A stretch of 64,000 nucleotides of DNA from positions 37,616-101,615 of the forward strand of contig JALFVN010000027.1 of NCBI GenBank assembly GCA_022787565.1, in the 5' to 3' direction. Below, piece by piece: positions 42,082 to 52,384 of this stretch. Numbering within the stretch: the stretch's first letter is position 1; every line of letters starts with the position of its first letter. This DNA is from Clostridiales bacterium. Its GTDB lineage: Bacteria > Bacillota > Clostridia > Oscillospirales > Oscillospiraceae. Made by a program: the position numbers and the translations under genes. The notes beneath the pieces were generated by a model, which searched no databases, had not been told where the DNA came from, and saw only the letters and a program-made list of their open reading frames with translations.

Positions 42082-43186
42082 ACAAAATCAGGGACCTCTG
42101 GTCCACATCGTCAAGCGGGGCGCGCTGCCCTGGTACTGCGCCTGGGGCATCCGCGCTGCGGCCATCGTTCTGGCCCTGCTGGCCTGTGCGCTGGTCACCA
42201 CCCTGCTCACCGGCGAGAATCCCATACAGATCTATGCAACAATGATTGCGGGCGCTTTCGGCACCACCAGGAAAATCTGGATCCTGCTGCAGAACATTGC
42301 CATTCTCCTTTGTATCTCTCTTGCGCTGACACCTGCGTTCAAAATGCGCTTCTGGAATATCGGCGGCGAGGGGCAGGTGCTGATCGGCGGTCTTGCTACA
42401 GCGGCCTGCATGATCTGTCTGGGCGATAAGCTGCCCAACTGGCTGCTCATCTGCACCATGGTTGCGGCCAGCATTGCAGCGGGCGCCATCTGGGCCCTGA
42501 TCCCCGCCTTCTGCAAAGCAAAGTGGAACACCAACGAGACCCTGTTTACCCTGATGATGAACTATGTGGCAACACAGCTGGTGGCATTCTTTGTCATTCT
42601 CTGGGAGGTGCCCAAGGGTGCGGGCAAGATCGGCATTATCAATCAGGCCACGGAGGCGGGCTGGCTGCCCCAGATCGGCAGTTATAAATATCTGCTGAAC
42701 GTCCTCGTCGTGGCGGTGCTGACGATTTTGATGTATGTCTACCTCAATTACAGCAAACACGGCTATGAGATTGCCGTAGTGGGCGAGAGTGAACGCACTG
42801 CCCGTTATGTGGGCATCAAGGTGGAAAAGGTCATTATCCGCACCATGCTCGTCTCCGGCGCGGTCTGCGGCATCGCAGGGCTGCTGCTGGTGGGCGGCAC
42901 AGACCACACCATCACCACTACCATCGCCGGAGGGCGTGGCTTTACGGCAGTCATGGTCTCCTGGCTTGCCAAATTCAACCCCATATTCATGATTTTTACC
43001 AGCTTTCTCCTTGTCTTTCTCGACCGGGGTGCCAGTGAGATCTCCACGGTGTTTGGCCTGAATCAGTCTTTTGCGGATATTCTCACCGGTATCATCCTGT
43101 TTTTCATCATCGGCTGCGAGTTCTTCATTTCCTACAAGATCTGCTTCCGCAAGAGCGCAAGAAAGGAGGGCAAGGCAAATGTTTGA
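42074..43186 (+). CDS. Nucleoside ABC transporter permease 1
   Basis: A 370-residue permease of the branched-chain/ribose type (BPD_transp_2) with about nine helices. Typical is FWNIGGEGQVLIGGLATAAC near residue 90 and VGIKVEKVIIRTMLVSGAVCGIAG later. It overlaps the ATPase gene by 8 bases. ATG 42074 follows a GGGGGG stretch. Confidence 0.88.
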   Translation: MNKQNQGPLVHIVKRGALPWYCAWGIRAAAIVLALLACALVTTLLTGENPIQIYATMIAGAFGTTRKIWILLQNIAILLCISLALTPAFKMRFWNIGGEGQVLIGGLATAACMICLGDKLPNWLLICTMVAASIAAGAIWALIPAFCKAKWNTNETLFTLMMNYVATQLVAFFVILWEVPKGAGKIGIINQATEAGWLPQIGSYKYLLNVLVVAVLTILMYVYLNYSKHGYEIAVVGESERTARYVGIKVEKVIIRTMLVSGAVCGIAGLLLVGGTDHTITTTIAGGRGFTAVMVSWLAKFNPIFMIFTSFLLVFLDRGASEISTVFGLNQSFADILTGIILFFIIGCEFFISYKICFRKSARKEGKANV

Positions 43187-44174
43187 TTTTGTTTCCTTTA
43201 TTCCCCGCGCCGTGGCACAGAGCATCCCGCTCCTTCTGGGCAGCACCGGCGAGACACTGACGGAAAAGTCCGGCAACCTGAACCTGGGAATTCCCGGCGT
43301 CATGTATGTAGGCGCCATCAGCGGCGTTATCGGGGCGTTTATGTATGAGCAGTCCGTCTCCTCGGCGGAGGCCATGAACGGCGTACTGGCCATCGGCATT
43401 CCCCTGTGCGCCTCTCTGCTGGGTTCGCTGCTGATGGGGCTGCTGTACTGCTTCCTCACGGTTACCCTCCGGGCCAACCAGAACGTTACCGGCCTTGCGC
43501 TAACCACCTTCGGCGTGGGCTTCGGCAACTTCTTCGGCGGCTCTCTCATCAAGCTCACCGGCAGCGAAGTGCCCTCCATCGCGCTCTCCGCTACCAGCGC
43601 TTATTTCAGCCGCGCCCTGCCCTTTGCCAATGATCTGGGCTGGTTCGGCAAGATCTTCCTGTCCTACGGCTTTTTGGCCTATACCGCCATCATCATCGCC
43701 TTTGTGACGGCCTATATTCTCCGCCATACCCGGGTGGGTCTTCAGCTGCGGGCAGTGGGTGAAAGCCCCAACACTGCCGACGCCGCCGGAATCAACGTAA
43801 ACCGCTATAAGTATGCCGCGACCTGCACCGGCAGTATGATCGCCGGTCTGGGCGGATTGTATTACGTTATGGACTACGCCTGCGGCGTCTGGTCCAACGA
43901 CGCCTTTGGTGACCGGGGCTGGCTGGCCATTGCCCTGGTGATCTTCACCATCTGGCGTCCCAATGTGGGCGTTCTGGCCTCCATTCTCTTCGGCGGACTG
44001 TATATTCTTTATCTCTTCATCCCCACCGGCACCAATCTGGCCGTGAAAGAGCTTTACAAGATGCTGCCCTATGTGGTGACGCTGATCGTTCTGGTTGCCA
44101 CCAGCATGAGAAACAAGCGTGAGGATCAGCCCCCTGCCTCTCTGGGACTGGCCTATTTCCGGGAAGAACGATAA
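43179..44174 (+). CDS. Nucleoside ABC transporter permease 2
   Basis: A 331-residue permease with NLGIPGVMYVGAISGVIGA and LRAVGESPNTADAAGINVNRYKY, both conserved in the second permease of PnrA-type systems. It overlaps permease 1 by 8 bases. AAAGGAGGG precedes the ATG. Last gene of the operon. Confidence 0.88.
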   Translation: MFDFVSFIPRAVAQSIPLLLGSTGETLTEKSGNLNLGIPGVMYVGAISGVIGAFMYEQSVSSAEAMNGVLAIGIPLCASLLGSLLMGLLYCFLTVTLRANQNVTGLALTTFGVGFGNFFGGSLIKLTGSEVPSIALSATSAYFSRALPFANDLGWFGKIFLSYGFLAYTAIIIAFVTAYILRHTRVGLQLRAVGESPNTADAAGINVNRYKYAATCTGSMIAGLGGLYYVMDYACGVWSNDAFGDRGWLAIALVIFTIWRPNVGVLASILFGGLYILYLFIPTGTNLAVKELYKMLPYVVTLIVLVATSMRNKREDQPPASLGLAYFREER

Positions 44175-44181
44175 AATATGT

Positions 44182-44389
44182 AAAACAGCTCTCCTTTTTG
44201 GGAGAGCTGTTTTAAGTCGTTGACAAAGCCAAAATGACTTTGTCAACGAGAGAGGATTCACTGCACTCGATGCCTCAATGTGTGCCTGCAGCACCCATTT
44301 CGACACTCGTTTCGTGAGAAGTGTTTTCTGCGACGCACATGTCGCCGCAGAAAACGGATTGTATTTCTTTTTTCGCTGCGGCGAAAAAA
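44182..44389. repeat. Array of four hairpins in a convergent intergenic region
   Basis: Hairpins at 44182-44213 (AAAACAGCTCTCC / GGGAGAGCTGTTTT, a bidirectional terminator), 44218-44248 (CGTTGACAAAG / CTTTGTCAACG), 44323-44355 (GTTTTCTGCG / CGCAGAAAAC) and 44368-44389 (TTTTTTCGC / GCGAAAAAA). Only the first is needed for termination. Confidence 0.7.
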
Positions 44390-44455
44390 CTCTGCGAGGC
44401 TTTGCCTTTAGTCGCAAACAGCCCTCCTGAAAAAAGGCAGCTGATAAATGGACAC

Positions 44456-44490
44456 AAAAAAGCAGATGTGGATTTCCGCATCTGCTTTTT
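44456..44490. terminator. Bidirectional terminator of uraA
   Basis: AAAAAGCAGATG and CATCTGCTTTTT form a 12-bp stem with an 11-base loop, T-rich on both strands, 19 bases after the uraA stop. Confidence 0.85.
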
Positions 44491-44509
44491 GCTTATGATC
44501 TTTTCAGAA

Positions 44510-45856
44510 TCAGACCTTGAAGTTGACGGAGGTGGAGCCTTCGCTCTCCTGCTGGAACTCGTAGTCCTTGCCGGGGAGAACGGCGTTGAGGACGATACCC
44601 ACGATGGAGGCGACAGCCAGACCGGACAGGCTGACAGAACCGATATGCACAGCGCCGGCGGAGCTGTTGGCAATACCCAGAGACAGCACCAGGATCAGTG
44701 CGGCGATAACCACGTTGCGGGTGTTGGTGAAGTCCACCTTGTTCTCCACAACGTTGCGCACGCCTACAGCGGAGATCATACCGTAGAGCACCAGGGATAC
44801 GCCGCCGATGGTGGCTGCGGGCATGGCGGTAATGAGAGCGGCAAATTTGGGGCAGAAGCTGAGAATCATGGCAAAGACTGCCGCGATACGGATGACCCGG
44901 GGATCATAGACCTTGGAGAGAGCCAGAACGCCGGTGTTCTCACCGTAGGTGGTGTTTGCGGGAGCGCCGAACAGGGAGGCCAGCGTGGTGGCAAGGCCGT
45001 CGCCCAGCATGGTGCGGTGCAGACCCGGCTCCAACAGGAAGTTCTTGTTGACCGTAGAAGAGATGGCGCAGATGTCGCCGATGTGCTCCATCATGGTGGC
45101 AATAGCCAGGGGGACGATGGTGATGCAGGCAGTGACGAGCATTCCGGTGTCAACGCCGTTGGCGAAAAGGCCGAAGACGGTGGCGTCCTTGTGTACGGGG
45201 ATGCCGATCCATTTGGCGGCCGCAACAGTCTCGGCAACCGCGGTGCGGGAGGCAGGATCGGCGATCATGGAGACCAGGTAGGAGACTACAACGCCGATAA
45301 GGATGGGGATGATTTTTATCATGCCCTTGCCCCACATGTTGCATACAATAACCACAACGATGGCAACGATAGCCACCAGCCAGTTGGCGGAGCAGTTGTT
45401 GATTGCAGAGGAGGAAAGGATCAGGCCGATAGCGATGATGATGGGGCCGGTGACGATGGGCGGGAAGAAGCGCATGACCTTGTTGACGCCCACGGTTTTG
45501 ATCACGCCGGCCAGAATGACATACATCAGGCCGGAGACGGCCACAGCAAAGCAGGCGTAGGGCAGCAGATTAGCCTCGCCGTTGGGGGCAATTGCCCAGT
45601 ATCCGGCAAGATAAGCAAAAGATGAGCCCAGGAAAGCGGGAACCTGACGCTTGGTGAGAAGGTGGAACAGCAGCGTGCCCAGACCCGCGAAGAGCAGCGT
45701 GGTGGCTACGTCCAGACCGGTGAGGGCCGGAACCAGAACCGTGGCGCCGAACATGGCGAACATGTGCTGCAGACCCAGGATCAGCATCTTGGGGGTGCCA
45801 AGTGTGCGGGCATCGTAAACAGGCCCTTCAATAGCAGGCTTCTTTTCTTTTCCCAT
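44510..45856 (-). CDS. uraA: Uracil/xanthine permease (NCS2)
   Basis: A 448-residue NCS2 permease with about fourteen helices. LGLQHMFAMFGATVLVPALTG near the start, MEHIGDICAISS in the middle (the substrate-contacting helix), and GAPANTTYGENTGVLALSKV are characteristic of UraA/PyrP. It follows pyrR on the same strand by 46 bases and is thus under PyrR attenuation, favouring uracil as substrate. Confidence 0.92.
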   Translation of the reverse strand: MGKEKKPAIEGPVYDARTLGTPKMLILGLQHMFAMFGATVLVPALTGLDVATTLLFAGLGTLLFHLLTKRQVPAFLGSSFAYLAGYWAIAPNGEANLLPYACFAVAVSGLMYVILAGVIKTVGVNKVMRFFPPIVTGPIIIAIGLILSSSAINNCSANWLVAIVAIVVVIVCNMWGKGMIKIIPILIGVVVSYLVSMIADPASRTAVAETVAAAKWIGIPVHKDATVFGLFANGVDTGMLVTACITIVPLAIATMMEHIGDICAISSTVNKNFLLEPGLHRTMLGDGLATTLASLFGAPANTTYGENTGVLALSKVYDPRVIRIAAVFAMILSFCPKFAALITAMPAATIGGVSLVLYGMISAVGVRNVVENKVDFTNTRNVVIAALILVLSLGIANSSAGAVHIGSVSLSGLAVASIVGIVLNAVLPGKDYEFQQESEGSTSVNFKV

Positions 45857-45902
45857 TTTTTAAGTACCTCTCTTTATCTATGAAATTTTGGTGTGCGCAA
45901 CT

Positions 45903-47082
<1,180 letters not shown>

Positions 47083-48063
47083 ATGGAAAACAACAAACGT
47101 CCCGAATCTATGGCGCGTATCAACACACAGGCTCTCGCCGATGCTTTCATCGAGGAACAGGTACGCGCAATTCGTGCGCAAGTCGCTGACAAAAAAGTAT
47201 TGCTCGCTCTTTCCGGCGGTGTCGATTCTTCCGTTGTTGCGGCGCTTTTAATTAAAGCAATCGGTAAGCAGCTTATATGTGTTCATGTAAACCATGGTTT
47301 GCTTCGCAAGGGCGAGCCGGAGCAGGTTGTTGATTTATTTCGCAATCAAATGGATGCAAACCTTGTCTATGTAGACGCGATCGACCGCTTCCTGAACAAG
47401 CTTGAAGGCGTCGCAGAGCCGGAGAAAAAGCGCAAAATCATCGGTGCAGAATTTATTCGTGTATTCGAAGAAGAAGCGCGCAAGCAGGAGGGCATCGAAT
47501 TTCTGGCACAGGGTACGATTTATCCGGACATTCTTGAAAGTGGCCCGGTGAAAGCGCACCATAATGTGGGCGGTTTGCCGGAGGATATGCAGTTTGAGCT
47601 GGTTGAACCGCTTAAATTCCTCTTTAAGGATGAAGTTCGCGTTGTCGGTAAAGCGCTGGGTTTGCCGGATAACATGGTGTATCGTCAGCCGTTCCCGGGG
47701 CCGGGCCTTGGCGTGCGCTGCCTCGGTGCAATTACCCGCGACCGTTTGGAAGCTGTCCGCGAATCCGATGCGATTCTCCGTGAAGAGTTTGCAAAAAGCG
47801 GGCTGGAAGGTAAGGTGTGGCAGTATTTTACCGCAGTGCCGGATTTTCGCTCTGTGGGTGTGCGTAACGGTGCACGCACCTATGCTTATCCCGTCATCAT
47901 CCGTGCCGTCAATACGGTGGATGCCATGACTGCGGAGATCGAGGAAGTGCCTTATGCGCTGCTCAAAACAATTACGGCGCGCATTACCAACGAGGTTCCG
48001 AACGTCAACCGCGTGGTGTATGATCTGACGCCGAAGCCCTCCGGAACCATTGAGTGGGAATGA
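47083..48063 (+). CDS. guaA: GMP synthase ATP-pyrophosphatase subunit (no glutaminase domain)
   Basis: A 326-residue protein covering only the synthetase half of GuaA. The PP-loop is [12 protein letters not shown], followed by [24 protein letters not shown], and the dimerisation domain with [21 protein letters not shown] (in pieces) and the invariant C-terminal PSGTIEWE. Standard GuaA has an extra N-terminal amidotransferase of about 190 residues, absent here; ATG 47083 has its own AGGAGG. It would need ammonia or a separate glutaminase. Its 3' end is the integration site of the adjacent mobile elements. Confidence 0.9.
   Translation: MENNKRPESMARINTQALADAFIEEQVRAIRAQVADKKVLLALSGGVDSSVVAALLIKAIGKQLICVHVNHGLLRKGEPEQVVDLFRNQMDANLVYVDAIDRFLNKLEGVAEPEKKRKIIGAEFIRVFEEEARKQEGIEFLAQGTIYPDILESGPVKAHHNVGGLPEDMQFELVEPLKFLFKDEVRVVGKALGLPDNMVYRQPFPGPGLGVRCLGAITRDRLEAVRESDAILREEFAKSGLEGKVWQYFTAVPDFRSVGVRNGARTYAYPVIIRAVNTVDAMTAEIEEVPYALLKTITARITNEVPNVNRVVYDLTPKPSGTIEWE
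48047..48063 (+). other. attL of element 1 (guaA 3' end)
   Basis: The last codons of guaA, CCATTGAGTGGGAATGA, recur at 58476-58492 as CTATCGAGTGGGAATGA (12 contiguous identical bases, 15 of 17 overall). Both encode Ile-Glu-Trp-Glu-stop, so insertion restores the GuaA C terminus. The integrase gene lies just downstream. Confidence 0.85.
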
Positions 48064-48122
48064 GGTACAAAAGTCAGAAAACCCAGTAAAATCAAGGTTT
48101 TCCGGCTTCGCAAGAGTTCCTT

Positions 48123-48142
48123 TGATAACAATTTGATAACAG
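48123..48142 (+). repeat. Integrase arm-type repeats, left end
   Basis: Two TGATAACA units in tandem (TGATAACAATTTGATAACAG). An 18-of-20 match lies near the other end of the element at 58362-58381, suggesting arm-type binding sites for the integrase or excisionase. Confidence 0.55.
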
Positions 48143-48233
48143 TTGCATGATCTCCCTTTATTCTCCGTACCAAGGGGTTTAGGGGTAAAAAAGTCATTCT
48201 TGACGGTTTGCGACTGGAATGATCCATATTATG

Positions 48234-48271
48234 AAAGCCCTTCGCTGTGGGTATGCAGCGAAGGGCTTTTT
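48234..48271 (+). terminator. Terminator downstream of guaA/attL
   Basis: AAAGCCCTTCGCTG and CAGCGAAGGGCT with T5 on the plus strand. It would end guaA transcription entering the element. Confidence 0.8.
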
Positions 48272-48307
48272 ATCGTTATAGCTAAATGTATTCAAATGGC
48301 AAGATGT

Positions 48308-48751
48308 TTATAGAGTATTTCTCAATCTACAATTCAGTTCATATAGAGCTGTTCTGTTGGAGTCCCATTTGAGTTTGTTCATTGCATCTTCATATTTGAG
48401 CCAGATGCATTCTATATGCTCATGAGAAAGGAGAATTTTATCGTGACACTCAAATCCGAAAGCATATTCTGGAACAACGTAAGTGTCCGACGGCCAATCA
48501 TACAAATCCCGCATCGGAAAAATGTTGGTCGGGATATAGCACATGGACTTAAGTTGAATAATGCTATTTGCAACGATGCCGCTTTCTTCAAAAATCTCTC
48601 TTCTTGCTGCCTCTTCTGGGGATTCAAGGTCTTCTCCACCCCCGGCAACAAACTGCCATTGGTCATGGTCAGATCTGTGAAATACACAGTAAACGAGTTC
48701 ATTTTCTACCTTTTTGAAGGGAATAGCAAGTATTTGGAATGGCGCTCGCAT
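48308..48751 (-). CDS. NUDIX hydrolase
   Basis: A 147-residue NUDIX protein. The Nudix box is GGGEDLESPEEAARREIFEE followed by SGI, with all catalytic glutamates present. The rest (FQILAIPFKK at the start, SHEHIECIWLKYEDAMNKL near the end) resembles dihydroneopterin-triphosphate or dATP pyrophosphatases. It lies at the left end of element 1, transcribed toward guaA, 9 bases after the XRE gene, so it is likely accessory cargo. Confidence 0.85.
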   Translation of the reverse strand: MRAPFQILAIPFKKVENELVYCVFHRSDHDQWQFVAGGGEDLESPEEAARREIFEESGIVANSIIQLKSMCYIPTNIFPMRDLYDWPSDTYVVPEYAFGFECHDKILLSHEHIECIWLKYEDAMNKLKWDSNRTALYELNCRLRNTL

Positions 48752-48760
48752 AATACCTCC

Positions 48761-49291
48761 TTAATCTTCTTTCAAGGTACTTCTGAAAGCCTTGACTATG
48801 GCGTCGCTCAGTTTCTGAGACGGCACTTTTGCCGTGATCTGCGTGTCATCGTACTGCGGATAGTAGTAGCGCCACTTGTCGTATTCGTCCCTGCTGATCT
48901 CTCCGGCATGGTACTTCTCGGCAATAGCAGCCCAGGCACAAACCAGCTCAGAGATACGGGCAGCGTCCTTCCCCTTCCGGGGATCAATGCGGAATAAGAC
49001 TTCTCCATCTCTGGTCTCGATGGTCAGGCCGTAACGATCCTCTAAAGCAAACAGAGTGTGCATAAGGCCGAAATAGCTGTCTATATCCGGGACGTCGAGA
49101 GCCAGGGGAGATACATCAAGCGCACTGGCAAGGGCTTTGGTCAAGTCCTCTTTCGGGGTGCGTGTACCAGCTTCATATTGAGCCATGCGGATATCGGCGG
49201 TTTTCTCAGGAAAGCCGACCAACGTACCAAGATATTTCTGAGTCATGCCCCGCAGATTGCGGATAAAGCGTATTCTTTCGCCAATAGCCAT
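48761..49291 (-). CDS. XRE-family repressor of element 1
   Basis: A 176-residue regulator. The N-terminal HTH is GMTQKYLGTLVGFPEKTADIRMAQYE-like (residues 14-40), and the C-terminal half is acidic with EISRDEYDKWRYYYPQYD. The corresponding gene of element 2 has the same layout and the same EITREEYFEWK-type motif. Transcribed divergently from the excisionase-integrase genes, it is positioned like a phage-type repressor controlling excision. Confidence 0.8.
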   Translation of the reverse strand: MAIGERIRFIRNLRGMTQKYLGTLVGFPEKTADIRMAQYEAGTRTPKEDLTKALASALDVSPLALDVPDIDSYFGLMHTLFALEDRYGLTIETRDGEVLFRIDPRKGKDAARISELVCAWAAIAEKYHAGEISRDEYDKWRYYYPQYDDTQITAKVPSQKLSDAIVKAFRSTLKED

Positions 49292-49394
49292 AGGAAAACC
49301 CTCCTGTGTATGTACTGATCAAAGTATAGCAGATACGCTTAGTTATGTCAAGAATATCTTAAACAAAAAAGATAAATATTTTCCTCAAAGCCTC

Positions 49395-49452
49395 TTGACT
49401 TTAACAGAAATGTTTAGTATAATGAGCTCGACTTAAACGATTAGCGTTAAGT
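49395..49452 (+). promoter_or_regulatory. Promoter and palindromic operator for xis-int
   Basis: TTGACT and a perfect TATAAT with a 17-base spacer (49395-49423). Just downstream lies ACTTAAACG-ATTAG-CGTTAAGT (49431-49452), a near-palindrome suited to the divergently encoded XRE repressor. Confidence 0.6.
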
Positions 49453-49611
49453 TTCCAACTGAATAACCTCCCGCATCAGAGTCATGGTGCAAACCGCCCG
49501 GGCAAATCGGATGGCGGCCAGAAAGTACTTCCGACACTAAACAAGATAAGTCTATGCTCTGACACAGGTTATTCTACAACAACCACGAAAAAACGAAGAA
49601 AGGAGATTTTT

Positions 49612-49815
49612 ATGGAAAACAAGTTTATGCGTGTAGAGGAAGTCGCCGCTGAGCTCGGCGTCTCTGCCTCCTATGCCTACAAGGTCATACGGAGGTTGAA
49701 CGACGAGCTCAAGGCCAAAGGCTTCGTCACGATCGCAGGAAGGATCAACAGGCAGTATTTCAACGAAAGAGTCTACGGACTCGGAAAGGAGGATCATAAC
49801 AATGTCCGTTCATAA
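49612..49815 (+). CDS. Excisionase-like HTH protein, element 1
   Basis: A 67-residue winged-HTH protein: MRVEEVAAELGVSASYAYKVIRRLNDELKAKG (helix-turn-helix, given as one segment), then FVTIAGRINRQYF. The motif fits the MerR-like excisionase family. It overlaps the integrase by 14 bases and its element 2 counterpart shares many residues. AAAGGAG precedes the ATG. Confidence 0.82.
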   Translation: MENKFMRVEEVAAELGVSASYAYKVIRRLNDELKAKGFVTIAGRINRQYFNERVYGLGKEDHNNVRS

Positions 49816-50890
49816 GAATGAAGACAACGGTACCTGGTATGTAATGACCTGGTACACCAACTGGAAGGGCGAACACAAGCAGAAATGCAAGCGGGGCTTT
49901 CCCACCAAACGGGAGGCGCAGGAATGGGAGCGTACCTTCCAGCTCCAAAACGCCGCCGATATGGATATGTCCTTTGAAGCCTTTACGGAGTTATATGAAA
50001 AGGACATCAGGCCCCGGCTCAAGGAAAACACCTGGCTCACGAAGGAGCACATCATCAAGACGAAGATCCTGCCGTATTTCGGGAAGCGGAATATCAGCGA
50101 GATTACCACAAAGGACGTGATCGCCTGGCAGAATGAGCTGCTGGCTTTTCGGGATGAAAAGAAGCAGCCGTATTCGCAGACGTATCTGAAAACCGTCCAC
50201 AACCAGCTCAGCGCCATTTTCAACCATGCCGTGCGGCACTATGACCTCCGATCCAATCCCGCCGCTAAAGCGGGCAGCATGGGCGATAAGGACGGCGGCA
50301 ACATCAGCTTTTGGACAAAGGAAGAGTATCAGCGCTTTGCCGATGAAATGATGGACAAGCCCATTTCCTATTACGCCTTTGAAATGCTCTACTGGTGCGG
50401 CATCCGGGAGGGCGAGCTTCTGGCGCTGACGCCTGCGGATTTCGACTTCAAAGCAGGTACCGTGAAGATCAGCAAATCGTATCAGCGCCTGCACGGCGAG
50501 GACGTGATCACGACACCGAAAACGAAGAAAAGCAACCGTACGATCAAGATGCCGCCGTTTCTCTGTGAAGAGATGCAGGATTATTTGAAAATGCTCTACG
50601 GGCTGAAAAAGAAGGATCGAGTTTTCACGATTTCCAAGAGCTATCTGCATCATGAAATGGATCGCGGATCCAAGGCTGCCGGGGTCAAAAGAATCAGGAT
50701 CCATGACCTCCGGCACAGCCATGTTTCCCTGCTGATCGACATGGGATTTACGCCCGTGGCGATCGCAGACAGGCTCGGCCATGAGAGCATCGAGGTCACA
50801 TTGCGGTATGCGCACCTGTTTCCGTCGAAGCAGACGGAAATGATCGAAAGATTAGAAAAGGAAAGGATGGTGGAAACCAATGTCAGCTAA
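49802..50890 (+). CDS. Tyrosine integrase, element 1
   Basis: A 362-residue phage-type integrase. The N-terminal AP2-like arm-binding domain (GTWYVMTWYTNWKGEHKQKCKRGF, in pieces) and core-binding SAM-like domain precede the catalytic domain. Catalytic residues: Arg202 (CGIREGE), His301 and Arg304 (HDLRHSH), His327 (LGHES) and Tyr336. It would recombine the guaA 3' end with the element. About half the residues are shared with the element 2 integrase. Confidence 0.95.
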   Translation: MSVHKNEDNGTWYVMTWYTNWKGEHKQKCKRGFPTKREAQEWERTFQLQNAADMDMSFEAFTELYEKDIRPRLKENTWLTKEHIIKTKILPYFGKRNISEITTKDVIAWQNELLAFRDEKKQPYSQTYLKTVHNQLSAIFNHAVRHYDLRSNPAAKAGSMGDKDGGNISFWTKEEYQRFADEMMDKPISYYAFEMLYWCGIREGELLALTPADFDFKAGTVKISKSYQRLHGEDVITTPKTKKSNRTIKMPPFLCEEMQDYLKMLYGLKKKDRVFTISKSYLHHEMDRGSKAAGVKRIRIHDLRHSHVSLLIDMGFTPVAIADRLGHESIEVTLRYAHLFPSKQTEMIERLEKERMVETNVS

Positions 50891-51206
50891 AAACAGAGAT
50901 GAACACAACCGTTGGAGAAATATCACGGTAGGATTCCGGGTATCCCCAGAAGAAAATGAGCAAATCAATACCGCTGTGGCGCTCTCCGGCTTGCCGAAGC
51001 AGGAGTATTGTTATCGGAAGTGCCTGAACCGGGATATCGTGGTCCAGGGCAATCCGAGAGTGTATAAGGCGCTTAGAAACCAGCTTGCCGCCGTTCTCGA
51101 TGAACTCAAACGCATCGAGGCGGCCGGCGAACTTCGGGATGAGCTGCTGGACAACATTGAGCTCATCACACGGACGCTGTACGGAATAAAGGAGGGATCA
51201 GAATGA
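50880..51206 (+). CDS. MobC-like ribbon-helix-helix protein, element 1
   Basis: A 108-residue protein with an RHH start (NITVGFRVSPEENEQINTAVALSGLPKQEY, in pieces) and a helical MobC-like tail (NPRVYKALRNQLAAVLDELKRI). It overlaps the integrase by 11 bases and the Rep gene by 4. Probably a relaxosome accessory factor. Confidence 0.78.
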   Translation: MSAKNRDEHNRWRNITVGFRVSPEENEQINTAVALSGLPKQEYCYRKCLNRDIVVQGNPRVYKALRNQLAAVLDELKRIEAAGELRDELLDNIELITRTLYGIKEGSE

Positions 51207-52384
51207 CGGATACAACGAGAATGACCGCCCTGAACACATCTGTTGGCGCAGATGACGGGCGGTCACTCACAAAATGTACTGATGGTAGTATAACCGATGA
51301 AGCTGCAGAAATCAAGGATTTTGAGGAATGGCAGCGTGAATTGCGCAGACTTTCAGACCCTTCCTATCTCAAGACAGTATCCATGACCGAACTCTTCGAC
51401 AGTGTGTACCAGGGCAGGCCGCCGATCATAGACGGCCTGCTCTGCCGAGGAACATATCTGTTCGTCGGAGCCCCGAAGCTTGGCAAGAGTTTCCTTATGG
51501 CGCAGATCGCTTACCATGTCAGCACAGGGACGCCTCTCTGGGACTTCCCCGTGCGGCAGGGCACCGTTCTCTATCTTGCCCTGGAAGATGACTACGGACG
51601 CCTACAGGAGCGCCTGTACCGGATGTTCGGCACAGCGGAGAACGAAAACCTGTTCTTCTCCGTTTCAGCCAAGCAACTTGGCAATGGCCTGGACGAACAG
51701 CTCACCCGGTTTCTCCGAGAGCATCCAGACACCTCTCTGATCATCATAGACACGCTCCAGAAGGTCCGGGAGGTCGGTGGGGACAGCTACAGCTACGCTA
51801 ACGACTACCAGATCATTACCCGGCTCAAGACCTTTGCAGACGCCTACGGGATTTGCCTCATGGTGGTGCATCATACCAGAAAGCAAAAATCAGACGATGC
51901 TTTTGACATGATCTCCGGCACGAATGGTCTGATGGGTGCGGCGGACGGCGCTTTCCTCCTCCAAAAGGAAAAGCGCACGTCCAACGCCGCCACTCTGGAG
52001 GTCTCCGGCAGAGATCAGCAGGACCAGCGGCTATACCTTCTTCGGAATGAAGAAAAGCTCTGCTGGGATCTGGACCACGTGGAATGCGAGCTATGGAAAA
52101 GCGAGGTCGATCCCTTGGTAGAGCAGGTCGGGCGGCTTATGAGCGCAGAGCTGCCGGAATGGGAGGGCAGCGCCAGCGAGTTTGTAGAAAAGCTGGGGCT
52201 GGATATTGGCCCGAACATTCTCACCCGTAAGCTCAACGTCAATGCCCGGACGCTTCACGACCAGTACGGCATTGAATACAGTTCCCGACATACGAGGGAT
52301 GGATCAAGGATCAAGCTGAAACGGATGCTGGGAACGTGTGACGATGGTGACGGATGTGACGGTATTTTTGAGGGCGCAAAATAA
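51203..52384 (+). CDS. RepA-like AAA-family ATPase, element 1
   Basis: A 393-residue RecA-fold ATPase of the RepA/AAA_25 type. Walker A is VGAPKLGKSFL (89-99). YLALEDDYGRLQERL, LIIIDTLQKVREVGG (Walker B) and MVVHHTRKQKSDD follow, typical of hexameric RepA helicases. The N-terminal 50 residues are acidic and variable. It may unwind the excised circle at an origin; an array of GTGAC repeats overlaps its 3' end. Confidence 0.85.
   Translation: MTDTTRMTALNTSVGADDGRSLTKCTDGSITDEAAEIKDFEEWQRELRRLSDPSYLKTVSMTELFDSVYQGRPPIIDGLLCRGTYLFVGAPKLGKSFLMAQIAYHVSTGTPLWDFPVRQGTVLYLALEDDYGRLQERLYRMFGTAENENLFFSVSAKQLGNGLDEQLTRFLREHPDTSLIIIDTLQKVREVGGDSYSYANDYQIITRLKTFADAYGICLMVVHHTRKQKSDDAFDMISGTNGLMGAADGAFLLQKEKRTSNAATLEVSGRDQQDQRLYLLRNEEKLCWDLDHVECELWKSEVDPLVEQVGRLMSAELPEWEGSASEFVEKLGLDIGPNILTRKLNVNARTLHDQYGIEYSSRHTRDGSRIKLKRMLGTCDDGDGCDGIFEGAK

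Noticed and set aside
41993-43579. Minus-strand frame of 528 codons opposite the nucleoside permeases
   Set aside because: Antisense shadow spanning two real overlapping genes; no conserved pattern.
44321-45625. Plus-strand frame of 434 codons opposite uraA
   Set aside because: Histidine/aspartate/glycine-rich shadow of a membrane-protein gene; no RBS.
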